64,000 bases of DNA from Pseudoxanthomonas sp. GM95. Its GTDB lineage: Bacteria > Pseudomonadota > Gammaproteobacteria > Xanthomonadales > Xanthomonadaceae. The notes under the pieces were generated by a model. That model did not search any database. It had not been told where the DNA came from and saw nothing but the letters and a program-made list of their open reading frames with translations. Location: contig NZ_FOAX01000001.1 in assembly GCF_900109775.1 (NCBI RefSeq), forward strand, positions 124,001-188,000, in the 5' to 3' direction. Positions 45,566-57,631 of the stretch are shown here, piece by piece. The translations under genes and the position numbers were made by a program. Positions within the stretch are counted from its first letter, which is position 1. Every line of letters starts with the position of its first letter.

Positions 45566-46364
45566 AACCCTCGGCCCGCGCACCTGGCTACTGCTGGCCC
45601 TGGCCGGCTGGGCGGTGCTGACCGCGGTACTGGCGCTGGCCGGGATGGGCCGCCGGATCGTGCCGCTGCCCGATGACCCCGGCCTGGTCCAGGCCTTGCC
45701 CGCGCTGCCCGCGCCGGCGCCCGAGCGGTTGGGGCCGCTGGAGCAGTATTCGGAAATCAGCCGCCGGCCGGTGTTCGCCTCCGACCGCCAGCCGCATCCG
45801 TTCTACCTGGAGGGCCAGGGCGGCGAGCAGGCCAGCAAGGGCTTCGATTACGTGCTGACCAGCGTGCTGATCACCCCGCGCGTGCGGTTGGCGATCCTGC
45901 AGTCGCCGGGCGAAGGCGGCCCGGCCTCGGCCGTGCGGGTGAAGGTGGGCGAATCGCCGGCGGCCTCGCCGGGTTGGCGCCTGGCCGAGCTGGAACCGCG
46001 CCGCGCCATCTTCGAAGGCCCCGAAGGCCAGCGCACGCTGGAGTTGCGCGTGTTCGACGGCCAGGGTGGCGAACCACCGACCCAGTTGGCCTCGCAGCAG
46101 AACGGCGCCGCGCAAGCGGCCACGCCGCCGATCCCGCCGCCACCGGCGCGCAGCGGCAACACGCCGCCGCGCGAGCGGCCGTCGCCATCCGACACCCAGG
46201 GCCGCGGTGCACCGCCCTCGGCCGACGCGGCCGATCCGGCGCCACCCGCGCAGGCACCACAGACGACCGAGCAGCAGATGCAGGCGATCCGTGAGCGCAT
46301 CGAAGCGCGCCGCCGGCAGATGCGCGAACAACAGAATTCCGGCGCCCCGGGAAACACCAAGTAG
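45555..46364 (+). CDS. xpsN: Type II secretion protein XpsN (GspN/GspC-like)
   Basis: Encodes ~269 residues; GTG codons at 45543, 45549 and 45555 are all possible starts. One N-terminal membrane helix precedes an HR-like domain (SEISRRPVFASDRQP, then YVLTSVLITPRVRLAIL). A Pro/Ala/Gln-rich tail ends in a helical EQQMQAIRERIEARRRQM. In X. campestris XpsN replaces GspC and contacts XpsD and the L-M pair; the helical tail may take part. It lies nine bases before xpsD. Confidence 0.88.
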   Translation: MRSETLGPRTWLLLALAGWAVLTAVLALAGMGRRIVPLPDDPGLVQALPALPAPAPERLGPLEQYSEISRRPVFASDRQPHPFYLEGQGGEQASKGFDYVLTSVLITPRVRLAILQSPGEGGPASAVRVKVGESPAASPGWRLAELEPRRAIFEGPEGQRTLELRVFDGQGGEPPTQLASQQNGAAQAATPPIPPPPARSGNTPPRERPSPSDTQGRGAPPSADAADPAPPAQAPQTTEQQMQAIRERIEARRRQMREQQNSGAPGNTK

Positions 46365-46373
46365 AGTGAAGAC

Positions 46374-48623
46374 ATGACGTCACGCAACGCCTTTCTTTTG
46401 AGTGTCCTGCTGGGTCTGTTGGCCGGTTGCGCCACCGCGCCGGTGCCCGAAGTGCAACGCCGCGGCAATCCCGCCAATCCGGAAGCCGCCGCAGGCGCGG
46501 CGCAGACTTCGCCGCTGGAATCGGCCGAGGCGCCGCAGGCCGGCCCGCAGGCGCAGATCCGGCGCGGCAGCGGCCAGGTGATCAACCGCAGCGCCGCCGC
46601 GGCCGCGCCGCCCGCGCTGTCCGGCGGCACCAACGGCAGCGCGACGTTCAACTTCGAGGGCGAGTCGCTGCCGGCCGTGGTCAAGGCGATCCTGAGCGAC
46701 ATGCTGGGCCAGAACTACGTGATCGCGCCCGGTGTGCAGGGCACGGTGACGTTGGCCACGCCGCACGCGGTCTCGCCGGCGCAGGCGCTGTCGCTGCTGG
46801 AGCAGGTGCTGAGCTGGAACAACGCGCGCATGGTCTACGCCGACGGCCGCTACAACATCGTCCCGGCCGACCAGGCGCTGCAGGGTACGGTCGCGCCGCG
46901 TTCGGGCGATGCCGGCAACGCGCGTGGTTACGAGGTGCGGGTGGTGCCGCTGCGCTTCATCGCCGCCAACGAGATGAAGAAGATCCTGGAGCCATACGCG
47001 CGCAGCAACGCCGTCATTGGCACCGATCCCACCCGCAACATCATCACCATCAGCGGCTCGCGCAGCGAGCTGGAAAACTACCTGCGCACCATCCAGATCT
47101 TCGACGTGGATTGGCTCTCGGGCATGTCGGTGGGCGTGTTCCCGCTGGAGACCGGGCAGGCCACCAAGGTCGTGGCCGATCTTGAGAAAGTCTTCGGCGA
47201 GAACAGCAAGACGCCCAGCGCCGGCATGTTCCGCTTCATGCCGCTGGAAGGCTCCAACGCGGTGATGGTCATCACCCCGCAGGCGTCCTACCTGGACCAG
47301 ATCCAGGACTGGCTGGAACGCATCGACAACGCCGGCGACACGCCGCGCCTGTTTTCGTACGAGTTGAAATACATCAAGGCGCGGGATCTGGCGGACCGCT
47401 TGGCCGAGGTCTTCGGCAGCGGTGGACGTAACAGCAACAGCAGCGGCTCGAACGTGTCGCTGGCACCCGGTGCCGCCGGTGGCTCGCTGAGTGACAGTGG
47501 TCTGGATGGGCGTGATAGCAGCTTCAGTTTTGGATCCGGTAACAATTCGTCCAACGATTCGTCAATGGGTGGCTTGAGCGACAGCAGCCTCGGTGGGTCG
47601 TCCAGCACAGGGAACGGCGGCGCCTCGCTCCAGTTGGATCGCGCGCGCAACGGCAATGGCGCCGTCCAGCTTGAGGTGGAAGGCAGCAAGGTCGGCGTTG
47701 CGGCCGTGGAAGAAACCAATTCATTGCTGGTGCGTGCCAGCGGTAATGCGTGGCGCTCGATCAAGGACGTCATCGACAGGCTCGATGTCATGCCGATGCA
47801 GGTGCATATCGAAGCGCAGGTCGCCGAAGTCAACCTCACTGGCGAGCTCAGCTACGGCGTTAACTGGTATTTCGAGCAGGCGGTGAACGCGCCGCTTTCC
47901 GGCACCGCTACAAGCGTGATCGGCAATGGCGCGGGCCTTCCCAGCGCGGTGGGGCGCCAGATCTGGGGCGACATTGCTGGCCAGGTCGGCAGTGGTGGCG
48001 TGGGCTGGACCTTCCTGGGGAAGAACGCAGCAGCAGTTATTTCGGCCTTGGATGAAGTTACCGACGTGCGCCTGCTGCAGACGCCCTCGATCTTCGTGCG
48101 CAACAACGCCGAAGCTACGCTCAATGTCGGTAGCCGCATTCCGATTTCATCGGTCTCCGTCGATACCGGCACGACCACCGCCACCTACAGCCAGGTGCAG
48201 TACATCGATACCGGCGTGTCGTTGAAGGTGCGCCCCCGCGTCACGCGGGACGGCATGGTGTTCATGGATATCGTGCAGGAAGTGAGCTCGCCGGGCGACG
48301 AGCCGGATGAAAACGGCAATGTGCGCATCAATAGTCGCCGCATGAAGACAGAAGCAGCAGTCCAGGCCGGCGACACCGTGATGCTGGCGGGCCTGATCAG
48401 CGACACCACAAGCAACGGCTCGTCGGGTGTGCCGGGCTTGAGCCGGATTCCCTGGGTGGGTGCGCTGTTCGGCCGCAAGACCCAGAACACAGGGCGCAAC
48501 GAAGTCATCATCCTGCTCACCCCCACCATCGTGCGCAATCCGCAGGAAGCGCGGAACCTCACCGACGAATACAGCCAGCGGTTCCGTGCGATGGAACCGT
48601 TGAAGCCATCGCAGGGCAAGTGA
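46374..48623 (+). CDS. xpsD: Outer-membrane secretin XpsD/GspD
   Basis: Encodes 749 residues. A lipobox LAGC puts the mature N-terminus at Cys19, as in XpsD of Xanthomonas. Periplasmic N0-N3 domains come first, with a Ser/Asn/Gly-rich loop in N3 (about residues 345-425). The secretin core includes VGSRIPISS and VPGLSRIPWVGALFG. It forms the 15-fold gate through which folded proteins leave. The stop overlaps the next gene (GTGA), making the glycosyltransferases part of the transcript. Confidence 0.96.
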   Translation: MTSRNAFLLSVLLGLLAGCATAPVPEVQRRGNPANPEAAAGAAQTSPLESAEAPQAGPQAQIRRGSGQVINRSAAAAAPPALSGGTNGSATFNFEGESLPAVVKAILSDMLGQNYVIAPGVQGTVTLATPHAVSPAQALSLLEQVLSWNNARMVYADGRYNIVPADQALQGTVAPRSGDAGNARGYEVRVVPLRFIAANEMKKILEPYARSNAVIGTDPTRNIITISGSRSELENYLRTIQIFDVDWLSGMSVGVFPLETGQATKVVADLEKVFGENSKTPSAGMFRFMPLEGSNAVMVITPQASYLDQIQDWLERIDNAGDTPRLFSYELKYIKARDLADRLAEVFGSGGRNSNSSGSNVSLAPGAAGGSLSDSGLDGRDSSFSFGSGNNSSNDSSMGGLSDSSLGGSSSTGNGGASLQLDRARNGNGAVQLEVEGSKVGVAAVEETNSLLVRASGNAWRSIKDVIDRLDVMPMQVHIEAQVAEVNLTGELSYGVNWYFEQAVNAPLSGTATSVIGNGAGLPSAVGRQIWGDIAGQVGSGGVGWTFLGKNAAAVISALDEVTDVRLLQTPSIFVRNNAEATLNVGSRIPISSVSVDTGTTTATYSQVQYIDTGVSLKVRPRVTRDGMVFMDIVQEVSSPGDEPDENGNVRINSRRMKTEAAVQAGDTVMLAGLISDTTSNGSSGVPGLSRIPWVGALFGRKTQNTGRNEVIILLTPTIVRNPQEARNLTDEYSQRFRAMEPLKPSQGK

Positions 48624-49465
48624 GCCAAACGTCCTCCGCTGCATCGCCTGTCGTCCTGCTGCCCGTCGGCGTGGACGACGAGGCGCTGGACGCGTGCCTG
48701 GCTGCCCTGGAAGCCAGCACGCCGGCCGGCACCCAGGTCTGGCTGGCCGATGACGCGCAGAGCGGGCCGCGTGGCCGCGCGCTGATCGAACGCTGGCTGG
48801 CCAGTACAAAGCTCAAGGCCGACTACACCCGTCGGCCGGTGCCGTTGGGCGAGGTCGCGCACCTGGATGAAATGCTCGCTGCCTGCGCCGGCATCGACGT
48901 GGTGGTGCTGGCGCCCGATGCACAGCCGCTGGCGGGCTGGCTGACGCAGCTCAGTGCGTGCTTCGCCGGCGATGCGTCCATTGCCACCGCCACGCCGTGG
49001 TGCAACGCCGGTGAGTCGGCTGCGTGGCCGCGCCTGGGCGAAGTCTCGCCGCCGCCGGCCGATCCGCAGCGCACCGCGCAGGCCTGCGCGGCGATGCCGG
49101 CGACCTATCCCGAACTGCCGGCCGCCGTCAGCCACGCGGTGGCACTGCGCGGTCGTGCGCGTGCACGTGCTGGCGGGCTTGACCCGCACAGCTACCAAAG
49201 CTGGTACGCGGCGTTGATCGATCTTTCGTTGCGCTTGTCCGGACTGGGCTGGCGCAACGTGCTGTGCGACACCGCCTTTGTCGCGCGCGGTGGCGAAGGC
49301 GGCCCGGGCGATGGCGACATGGATGCGCTGGCCACGCGCTGGCCGGACTGGAACGCGCGCCTGGCGCGCTTCCTCATGGACGACCCCCTGCACGAGGTGC
49401 GTGCCCGCCTTGACGCCTGCCATGCGCAGGCTGGAACGGAATTGCAGCGTGAACTCTTCGGCTGA
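48620..49465 (+). CDS. Glycosyltransferase family 2-like protein
   Basis: Encodes 281 residues. The first part resembles a GT-A fold: VVLLPVGVDDEALDACLAAL, VWLADDAQSG and VDVVVLAPDAQP, the last in the place of the donor-binding Asp region. The usual catalytic details are less clear than in the next gene, so activity is uncertain. GTG start overlaps the xpsD stop; the 3' end overlaps the following glycosyltransferase by 17 bases. It could modify a surface glycan or secreted protein. Confidence 0.65.
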   Translation: MSQTSSAASPVVLLPVGVDDEALDACLAALEASTPAGTQVWLADDAQSGPRGRALIERWLASTKLKADYTRRPVPLGEVAHLDEMLAACAGIDVVVLAPDAQPLAGWLTQLSACFAGDASIATATPWCNAGESAAWPRLGEVSPPPADPQRTAQACAAMPATYPELPAAVSHAVALRGRARARAGGLDPHSYQSWYAALIDLSLRLSGLGWRNVLCDTAFVARGGEGGPGDGDMDALATRWPDWNARLARFLMDDPLHEVRARLDACHAQAGTELQRELFG

Positions 49466-50294
49466 AGGCGGCGGCATCGCCGCGGTGGTGGTGACCCACC
49501 AGAGTGCCTCGACCATCGATGCCTGCCTGACCCGGCTGCGCGCGGCGCAGGGCGTCGTGCAGATACGCGTGGTCGACAATGCCTCGGACGACGGCACGCT
49601 GGAGCTGGTCCAGCGCCATGCGGCGCGCGACCCGCGCGTGCACTTCATCGGCAATCCGGACAACCCCGGCTTCTCGGTGGGCTGTAACCAGGGTGCGGCC
49701 GATTCGTCGGCGCCGTGGCTGGCCTTTGTCAATCCGGACCTGATGGTCGAAGCCGACACGCTGCTGCGTCTGCGCGCGCATGCGCAGGCCCACGCGCCGG
49801 TGCTGCTGGGCGTGGAGTTGGTCGACGAGGAAGGCCAGTCCGATGCGGCCGCGCGGCGGCGCGATCCGGACTTCGGCGCAATGCTGCGCGCGCCCGGGCG
49901 CGGCCAGCTGGGCGTGCCGCGCGAAGCGGGGCAGCGCGTGCAGGAAGTCGAAGCGGTGTCCGGCGCATTGATGTTCATCGCCCGCGAACGGTTCAACGCG
50001 CTGGGCGGCTTCGACACCGGTTACCGCCTGCACGCCGAGGACCTGGACCTGTGCCGGCGTGCGCGCGTGGCCGGCACGCGCGTGGCGGTGGCCAACGATG
50101 TGTGCGTGCTGCACATCCGCGGCGTGTCCAGCCGTTCCCGGCCGCTGTTCGTGGAATGGCACAAGCATCGCGGCCTGTGGCGCTACTTCCGCAAGTTCGA
50201 GGCGTCGCATCGCGCGCTGCCCACGCGCATCGGCGTGTGGGGTGTGATCTGGGCGCACTTCGTCATGGCCGCAACGGTGCGTCTGCTGCGCTGA
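49449..50294 (+). CDS. Glycosyltransferase family 2 (rhamnosyltransferase-like)
   Basis: Encodes 281 residues with a complete GT2 pattern: AAVVVTHQSAST, VDNASDDGT, the donor region FVNPDL, and the acceptor-side GGFDTGYRLHAEDLDLCRRA, typical of WbbL-like rhamnosyltransferases. A C-terminal hydrophobic helix suggests membrane association. GTG start 49449 has GGAA upstream. With the previous gene it forms an overlapping pair after xpsD. The sugar and acceptor are unknown. Confidence 0.82.
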   Translation: MNSSAEGGGIAAVVVTHQSASTIDACLTRLRAAQGVVQIRVVDNASDDGTLELVQRHAARDPRVHFIGNPDNPGFSVGCNQGAADSSAPWLAFVNPDLMVEADTLLRLRAHAQAHAPVLLGVELVDEEGQSDAAARRRDPDFGAMLRAPGRGQLGVPREAGQRVQEVEAVSGALMFIARERFNALGGFDTGYRLHAEDLDLCRRARVAGTRVAVANDVCVLHIRGVSSRSRPLFVEWHKHRGLWRYFRKFEASHRALPTRIGVWGVIWAHFVMAATVRLLR

Positions 50295-50342
50295 GCGCTG
50301 GCCGTGATGCGCGGCCGTCTGGGCGGCGCGCATAATCGGGCC

Positions 50343-51530
50343 ATGATCATTCCCTCGCTGCTCGACACCGATCTGTACAAGTTCACGATGATGCAGGCGG
50401 TGCTGCATCAGTACCCGGCCGCGCAGGTGCAGTACCGGTTCAAGTGCCGCACGCCGGGCATCGACCTGGCTGCGCACCTGGGCCGGATCTCCGACGAGAT
50501 CGATGCGCTGTGCACGCTGCGCTTCACGCCGGGCGAGCTGGATTACCTGCGCAGCCTGCGTTTCATCAAGCCGGATTTCGTCGACTTCCTCGGCCTGTTC
50601 CACTTCGATCGCAAGTACGTCTCGCTCAAGGCGTCGACCGAAGTGCCGGGCGAGATCGAACTGGAAATCGAAGGCCCGTGGCTGCACACAATCCTGTTCG
50701 AAGTGCCATTGCTGGCGATCATCAACGAGGTCTACTTCGACGCGCTGGGGCAGGGCGATCTGGAAGAGGGCGCGCGCCGGCTCGACGCCAAGATCGAACG
50801 CCTGCGCGCAATCCCCGACGCGGCTGGCTGCGCGATCGCCGATTACGGCACGCGCCGGCGCTACTCGCGCGCCTGGCACGCACAGATGCTGCCGCGCCTG
50901 CGCGACGGGCTGGGCGCGCAGTTCGTCGGGACGAGCAATGTGCACTTCGCCCGCCAATACGGCATGACGCCGCTGGGCACGATGGCGCACGAGTGGCTGC
51001 AGGCCTTCCAGGCGCTGGGCCCGCGCCTGCGCGATGCACAGGCGGCTGCGCTGGAAGCCTGGGCGCGCGAGTATCGCGGCGACCTGGGCATCGCGCTCAG
51101 CGATGTCGTCGGTACCGATGCGTTCCTGCGTGACTACGACATGTACTTCTGCAAGCTGTTCGACGGGATGCGCCACGACTCGGGCGATCCCTTCGCCTGG
51201 GGCGAGCGGATGCTGGCGCACCTGGTGGCCAACCGCGTCGATCCGTCGGCCAAGTCGCTGGTCTTCAGCGATGGCCTGGATGTGGAAAAGGTGGCGCAGC
51301 TGTACGCGCACTTCCACGGACGCTGCCGCCTGGCCTTCGGCATCGGCACCAACCTCACCAACGACCTGGGCCCCAAGGCGCTGAACATCGTCATCAAGAT
51401 GACGCGTTGCAACGGCCAGCCCGTGGCCAAGCTGTCCGACTCGCCGGGCAAGAGCATGTGCGACGATCCGGCCTACGTGCGTTACCTGCGGCAGGTGTTC
51501 GGCCTGCCACCCGAGGAGATGGCGGCATGA
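50343..51530 (+). CDS. pncB: Nicotinate phosphoribosyltransferase
   Basis: Encodes 395 residues. It begins [21 protein letters not shown], with the conserved LDTDLYK. The phosphorylated His is expected in the [14 protein letters not shown] / MAHEW region, and later [11 protein letters not shown] matches the family. The enzyme makes nicotinate mononucleotide in NAD salvage. ATG 50343 was chosen over an upstream start. Its stop overlaps def (ATGA). Confidence 0.94.
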   Translation: MIIPSLLDTDLYKFTMMQAVLHQYPAAQVQYRFKCRTPGIDLAAHLGRISDEIDALCTLRFTPGELDYLRSLRFIKPDFVDFLGLFHFDRKYVSLKASTEVPGEIELEIEGPWLHTILFEVPLLAIINEVYFDALGQGDLEEGARRLDAKIERLRAIPDAAGCAIADYGTRRRYSRAWHAQMLPRLRDGLGAQFVGTSNVHFARQYGMTPLGTMAHEWLQAFQALGPRLRDAQAAALEAWAREYRGDLGIALSDVVGTDAFLRDYDMYFCKLFDGMRHDSGDPFAWGERMLAHLVANRVDPSAKSLVFSDGLDVEKVAQLYAHFHGRCRLAFGIGTNLTNDLGPKALNIVIKMTRCNGQPVAKLSDSPGKSMCDDPAYVRYLRQVFGLPPEEMAA

Positions 51531-52054
51531 TCCGAGACATCGTGCGCATGGGCGAGCCCGTGCTGCTGCAGCTGGCCGAGCCGGTCGAACACTTCGCCAC
51601 CGGCGAACTGCGCGACCTGGTCGATGACATGTTCCAGACGATGGTGCAGGCCAATGGCGTCGGCCTGGCCGCGCCGCAGGTGGCGGTGAGCAAGCGGGTG
51701 ATCGTGTTCGGCTTCGAGCAGAACCCGCGCTATCCCGATGCGCCGGCCGTGCCGCGCACAGCGCTGTTCAACCCGGTGATCGAGCCGCTCTCCGATGAGC
51801 TGGAAGATGGCTGGGAGGGTTGTCTTTCCATTCCCGGCCTGCGCGCGGTGATCCCGCGTTTCAAGCGCATCCGCTACACCGGCTGGAATGCGGAAGGCCA
51901 GCGCGTGGACCAGATCGCTGAAGGCTTCCACGCACGCGTGGTGCAGCACGAGGTCGATCACCTGGACGGCATCCTGTATCCCTCGCGGATCAAGGATTTC
52001 AGCACCTTCGGCTTTACCGATGTGCTGTTTCCGGAGCTTGGCGCGGGCAAGTGA
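51527..52054 (+). CDS. def: Peptide deformylase
   Basis: Encodes 175 residues. The three motifs are present: GVGLAAPQ (residues 44-51), EGCLSIPG with metal ligand C99, and QHEVDHLDG with H141, E142 and H145. It removes the formyl group from new proteins. The motif variations fit the deformylase subtype common as a second copy, so another def gene may exist elsewhere. Coupled to pncB by ATGA. Confidence 0.93.
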   Translation: MIRDIVRMGEPVLLQLAEPVEHFATGELRDLVDDMFQTMVQANGVGLAAPQVAVSKRVIVFGFEQNPRYPDAPAVPRTALFNPVIEPLSDELEDGWEGCLSIPGLRAVIPRFKRIRYTGWNAEGQRVDQIAEGFHARVVQHEVDHLDGILYPSRIKDFSTFGFTDVLFPELGAGK

Positions 52055-52141
52055 GCGCCGCGTTCTGCGATGGGCGGCGTGCTCGCGTCATGCGGGGCTG
52101 TTAGCCTGCGCGCATCTTCCTCGTGACAGGTGGGCGCCGTG

Positions 52142-52603
52142 ATGATGACTTCCAATCTCCTGCGGACCAGCGTGCTGATCGCCGCGTTGGGCGTCTGCGC
52201 CACCGCGCAGGCGCAGAGCTTCAAGGACATGCTCAAGAGCCAGCAGTCCAGCCAGTCCACGCAATCCAGCGGGCAGGGCAGCAGCGCGCTGGGTGCGCTC
52301 GGCGGCCTGTCGATGCCGGCCATGAGCGGCAACACCGCCGGCAATGCCGCGGGCGTGCTGCAGTACTGCGTGCAGCGCAAATATCTCAGCGCCAACGCGG
52401 TGACCTCGGTCAAGGACAAGCTGATGTCCAAGTACGGCCTGGGCAGCCCGCAGCAGGCCGAGCAGTCGCCGGACTACAAGAGCGGCGCGATGGGCCTGCT
52501 CAAGGGCGATGGCGGCAAGTCCTTCAACCTGGAATCGGTGTCGGGCAAGGTCAAGGACAAGGCCTGCGATTACGTGCTCGACAATGCGACCAAGCTGATT
52601 TGA
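52142..52603 (+). CDS. DUF2501 (YjjA-like) exported protein
   Basis: Encodes ~153 residues: signal peptide (MMTSNLLRTSVLIAALGV...AQA), a Ser/Gln/Gly-rich stretch and a C-terminal helical domain (GVLQYCVQRKYLSANAV ... DKACDYVLDNATKLI) with two cysteines, probably joined. It resembles E. coli YjjA, a periplasmic protein of unknown role. SD AGGTGG precedes two adjacent ATGs. A strong terminator follows. Confidence 0.8.
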   Translation: MMTSNLLRTSVLIAALGVCATAQAQSFKDMLKSQQSSQSTQSSGQGSSALGALGGLSMPAMSGNTAGNAAGVLQYCVQRKYLSANAVTSVKDKLMSKYGLGSPQQAEQSPDYKSGAMGLLKGDGGKSFNLESVSGKVKDKACDYVLDNATKLI

Positions 52604-52624
52604 TACGGCGCTGCTGGTGGAATG

Positions 52625-52657
52625 AAAAAGCCCCGCTCTCGCGGGGCTTTTTGTTTT
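52625..52657 (+). terminator. Rho-independent terminator of the DUF2501 gene
   Basis: A perfect 12-bp stem (52625-52636 with 52641-52652) with loop tctc runs into a T-rich tail. Confidence 0.92.
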
Positions 52658-52766
52658 CGTAAAACAGAAAGGCAAAGTCCCTGGATCCCCGCCTGCGCGG
52701 GGATGGCGGAGGCATGCCTCCGCCGGGCTTGGCAAAGGCGCCTGCTTTAGCAGGCGCGCCAAGTCA
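52658..52766. repeat. Cluster of palindromes between DUF2501 and ettA genes
   Basis: Three palindromes follow one another: a solo copy of the GIY-YIG element family (tccccgcctgcgcgggga, 52680-52709), then ggcggaggcatgcctccgcc, then gcgcctgctttagcaggcgc (about 52739-52758). The last, read on the minus strand, is a stem next to CTTTGCC and could end the ettA transcript. Confidence 0.7.
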
Positions 52767-54428
<1,662 letters not shown>

Positions 54429-54666
54429 GGGGTCTCCGGCGTGGGCGCAGCCTGCCGACCGCGGCTGCAGCGCAGCGAGGAGGGCAGTGAAAAGGGATCG
54501 CCCATTATAGCGGCGGCGCCAAGTCCGCCGATACGAGGCCGCGAAACTGAACAGGGGGCATTCCCCAGCATTAACGGAACTTTTGTAAACCGTTTCCAGC
54601 CAGTTTGCGTTCACCCCGGCAGCGCATCATCTGCATCGTGACACCACGTTACGGAGACGCCACGCC

Positions 54667-55119
54667 ATGAAACGCACGATTCTTTCCCTGCTGAGCATTC
54701 CTGTCCTCGCCATGTCGCTGGCAGCAGCGCCGGCCATGGCAGACGACCGTGATCACCACGACCGCGGCCGCCATGGTTGGGACGACCGCCATGATCGCCA
54801 CGACGATCGTCGGGACGACCGCCGCGATCGCCGCGAGGCCTACCGCGACGGGTACCGCGACGGCTATCGCCGCCCGGTGGTGGTGGAGCGCAACTACTAC
54901 CGTCCGGCCCCGCGCCCGGTCTATCGCCCGTATGCCTATGAACGCGGCTACCGCTACAACAACTACTACGGTGGTCGTACGGTCGTGATCAATGACTATG
55001 GTCGCTACCACGTGCGCCAGCCGCCGCGCGGCTACCACTGGGTGCGCGATGACCGCGGCAACCTGATCATGGTCGCCATCGCCACGGGCATCATCACCGA
55101 CCTGCTGCTGAACCATTAA
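54667..55119 (+). CDS. RcnB-like periplasmic protein
   Basis: Encodes 150 residues: signal peptide (ending PAMADD), a His/Asp/Arg-rich segment (about residues 27-60) made of D-R-H-D-type repeats, a Tyr/Arg-rich region, and a C-terminal RcnB domain (DYGRYHVRQPPRGYHWVRDD). E. coli RcnB takes part in nickel/cobalt homeostasis in the periplasm. The His-rich part could bind metal; this is inference. Confidence 0.82.
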   Translation: MKRTILSLLSIPVLAMSLAAAPAMADDRDHHDRGRHGWDDRHDRHDDRRDDRRDRREAYRDGYRDGYRRPVVVERNYYRPAPRPVYRPYAYERGYRYNNYYGGRTVVINDYGRYHVRQPPRGYHWVRDDRGNLIMVAIATGIITDLLLNH

Positions 55120-55141
55120 GCCGCAGCGGATAGAAGGTCTG

Positions 55142-55175
55142 AAAAGGCGCCTCCTCCGGAGGCGCTTTTTTCTTT
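55142..55175 (+). terminator. Terminator of the RcnB-like gene
   Basis: An 8-bp GC stem (gcgcctcc/ggaggcgc) with loop tcc is flanked by AAAAG and six Ts. Confidence 0.9.
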
Positions 55176-55340
55176 TGTCCTGCCGGCGGGCCGTGTGACC
55201 CGCGCGCCTCGGTTAGTGCCTGGGCCGGGGTAATTTGGTGGAAGAACGCCCGGAAGGCTTACAATCCGCAACCCCGTTGGCCCCGCGGCTGCACGTCGCG
55301 CTGGCCTGCCGACCTGCCCACAGCATTTCCCGGAGACCCC

Positions 55341-56594
<1,254 letters not shown>

Positions 56595-56609
56595 GTCAGG
56601 TCCACTGAC

Positions 56610-57143
56610 ATGCATTGCCCCTTCTGTCAGAACAGCGACACCCGCGTGATCGACTCGCGCGTGTCCGAAGACGGGGCGACCATCCGCCGGCGTCGCGAAT
56701 GCGAAGCCTGTGGCGAGCGCTTCAGCACGCTGGAAACCATCGAGCTGAAGCTGCCGGCAGTGATCAAGTCCGACGGCCGCCGCGATGTCTTCGACGCACG
56801 CAAGCTTCGCCAGAGTTTCGACCGCGCCCTACACAAGCGCGCGGTGTCCGAAGAGCAGATCGAGGCCTCTGTGCGTGCGGTGGTGCAGCAGCTGCGCCGC
56901 ACCACCGAGCGCGAGCTGCCGTCGCGCCGCGTGGGTGAGTTCGTGATGGCCGAGCTGCGCAAGCTCGACCATGTGGCCTTCGTGCGCTATGCCTCGGTGT
57001 ATCGCAGCTTCGAGGACGTGGCCGACTTCCGCGAGGAACTGGACCGCCTGGAGCGCGACCTGCCCGGCGAGGACCAGCTGCCGCTGCTCGGCGGTGAAGT
57101 GCTGCCGTTCGGCAAGCCGGGCGACAAGACCAAGAAGCGCTGA
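56610..57143 (+). CDS. nrdR: Transcriptional repressor NrdR
   Basis: Encodes 177 residues. An N-terminal zinc ribbon has C3, C6, C31 and C34, followed by an ATP-cone domain (about residues 49-139). NrdR represses ribonucleotide reductase genes in response to nucleotide level. The C-terminal ~25 residues ([19 protein letters not shown]) go beyond E. coli NrdR (149 residues). Usual neighbours ribD and glyA agree. Confidence 0.95.
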   Translation: MHCPFCQNSDTRVIDSRVSEDGATIRRRRECEACGERFSTLETIELKLPAVIKSDGRRDVFDARKLRQSFDRALHKRAVSEEQIEASVRAVVQQLRRTTERELPSRRVGEFVMAELRKLDHVAFVRYASVYRSFEDVADFREELDRLERDLPGEDQLPLLGGEVLPFGKPGDKTKKR

Positions 57144-57154
57144 TCCGCGCCGTC

Positions 57155-57631
57155 GTGCAGATCGCGCCGCTCTGCGAGCATCCGCAGCACCTGACATCGC
57201 TGGCCCAGGCCCACCTGCAGGCCTTCGGCGGGCTGTTGCCGGACTGGACGCTGGACCAGGCCTTGGCCGAACTGGCTGCACACGATGCGGGGGATGTCAT
57301 TCCCACCACGTGGATTGCACTGGACGGCGACGCCTGGCGCGGCTCGGTCAGCCTGCTGGCCAACGACGACGCGCGCATCGACCAGTACACGCCATGGCTG
57401 GCCTCGCTCTATGTGCGGCCTGAAGCGCGCGCCGCGGGCACCGGCGCCGCGCTGGTGCAGCGCTGTGTGGAAGCGGCTGCAGCGCTGGGCGTGCCGCGCC
57501 TGCACCTGTACTGTCAGGACGCGCTGGTGCCGTACTACGCGCGTCTGGGCTGGACGCCCATCGACCGTTTGCCGCTTGGCCTGTTGCACGTGGTGGTGAT
57601 GGCCATCGAACCGGGATCTGCCCATGTCTGA
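57155..57631 (+). CDS. GNAT family N-acetyltransferase
   Basis: Encodes 158 residues from GTG 57155. The acetyl-CoA motif is YVRPEARAAGTGAALVQRC, followed by LHLYCQDALVPYYARLGW. The substrate is unknown. It lies between nrdR and ribD, overlapping ribD by 8 bases, so it is probably co-expressed with riboflavin synthesis genes. Confidence 0.8.
   Translation: MQIAPLCEHPQHLTSLAQAHLQAFGGLLPDWTLDQALAELAAHDAGDVIPTTWIALDGDAWRGSVSLLANDDARIDQYTPWLASLYVRPEARAAGTGAALVQRCVEAAAALGVPRLHLYCQDALVPYYARLGWTPIDRLPLGLLHVVVMAIEPGSAHV

Noticed and set aside
54429..54666. A regulatory RNA or operator between ettA and the RcnB-like gene
   Set aside because: Only short, weak inverted repeats (ggaac ... gtttcc) are visible; not enough to support a feature.
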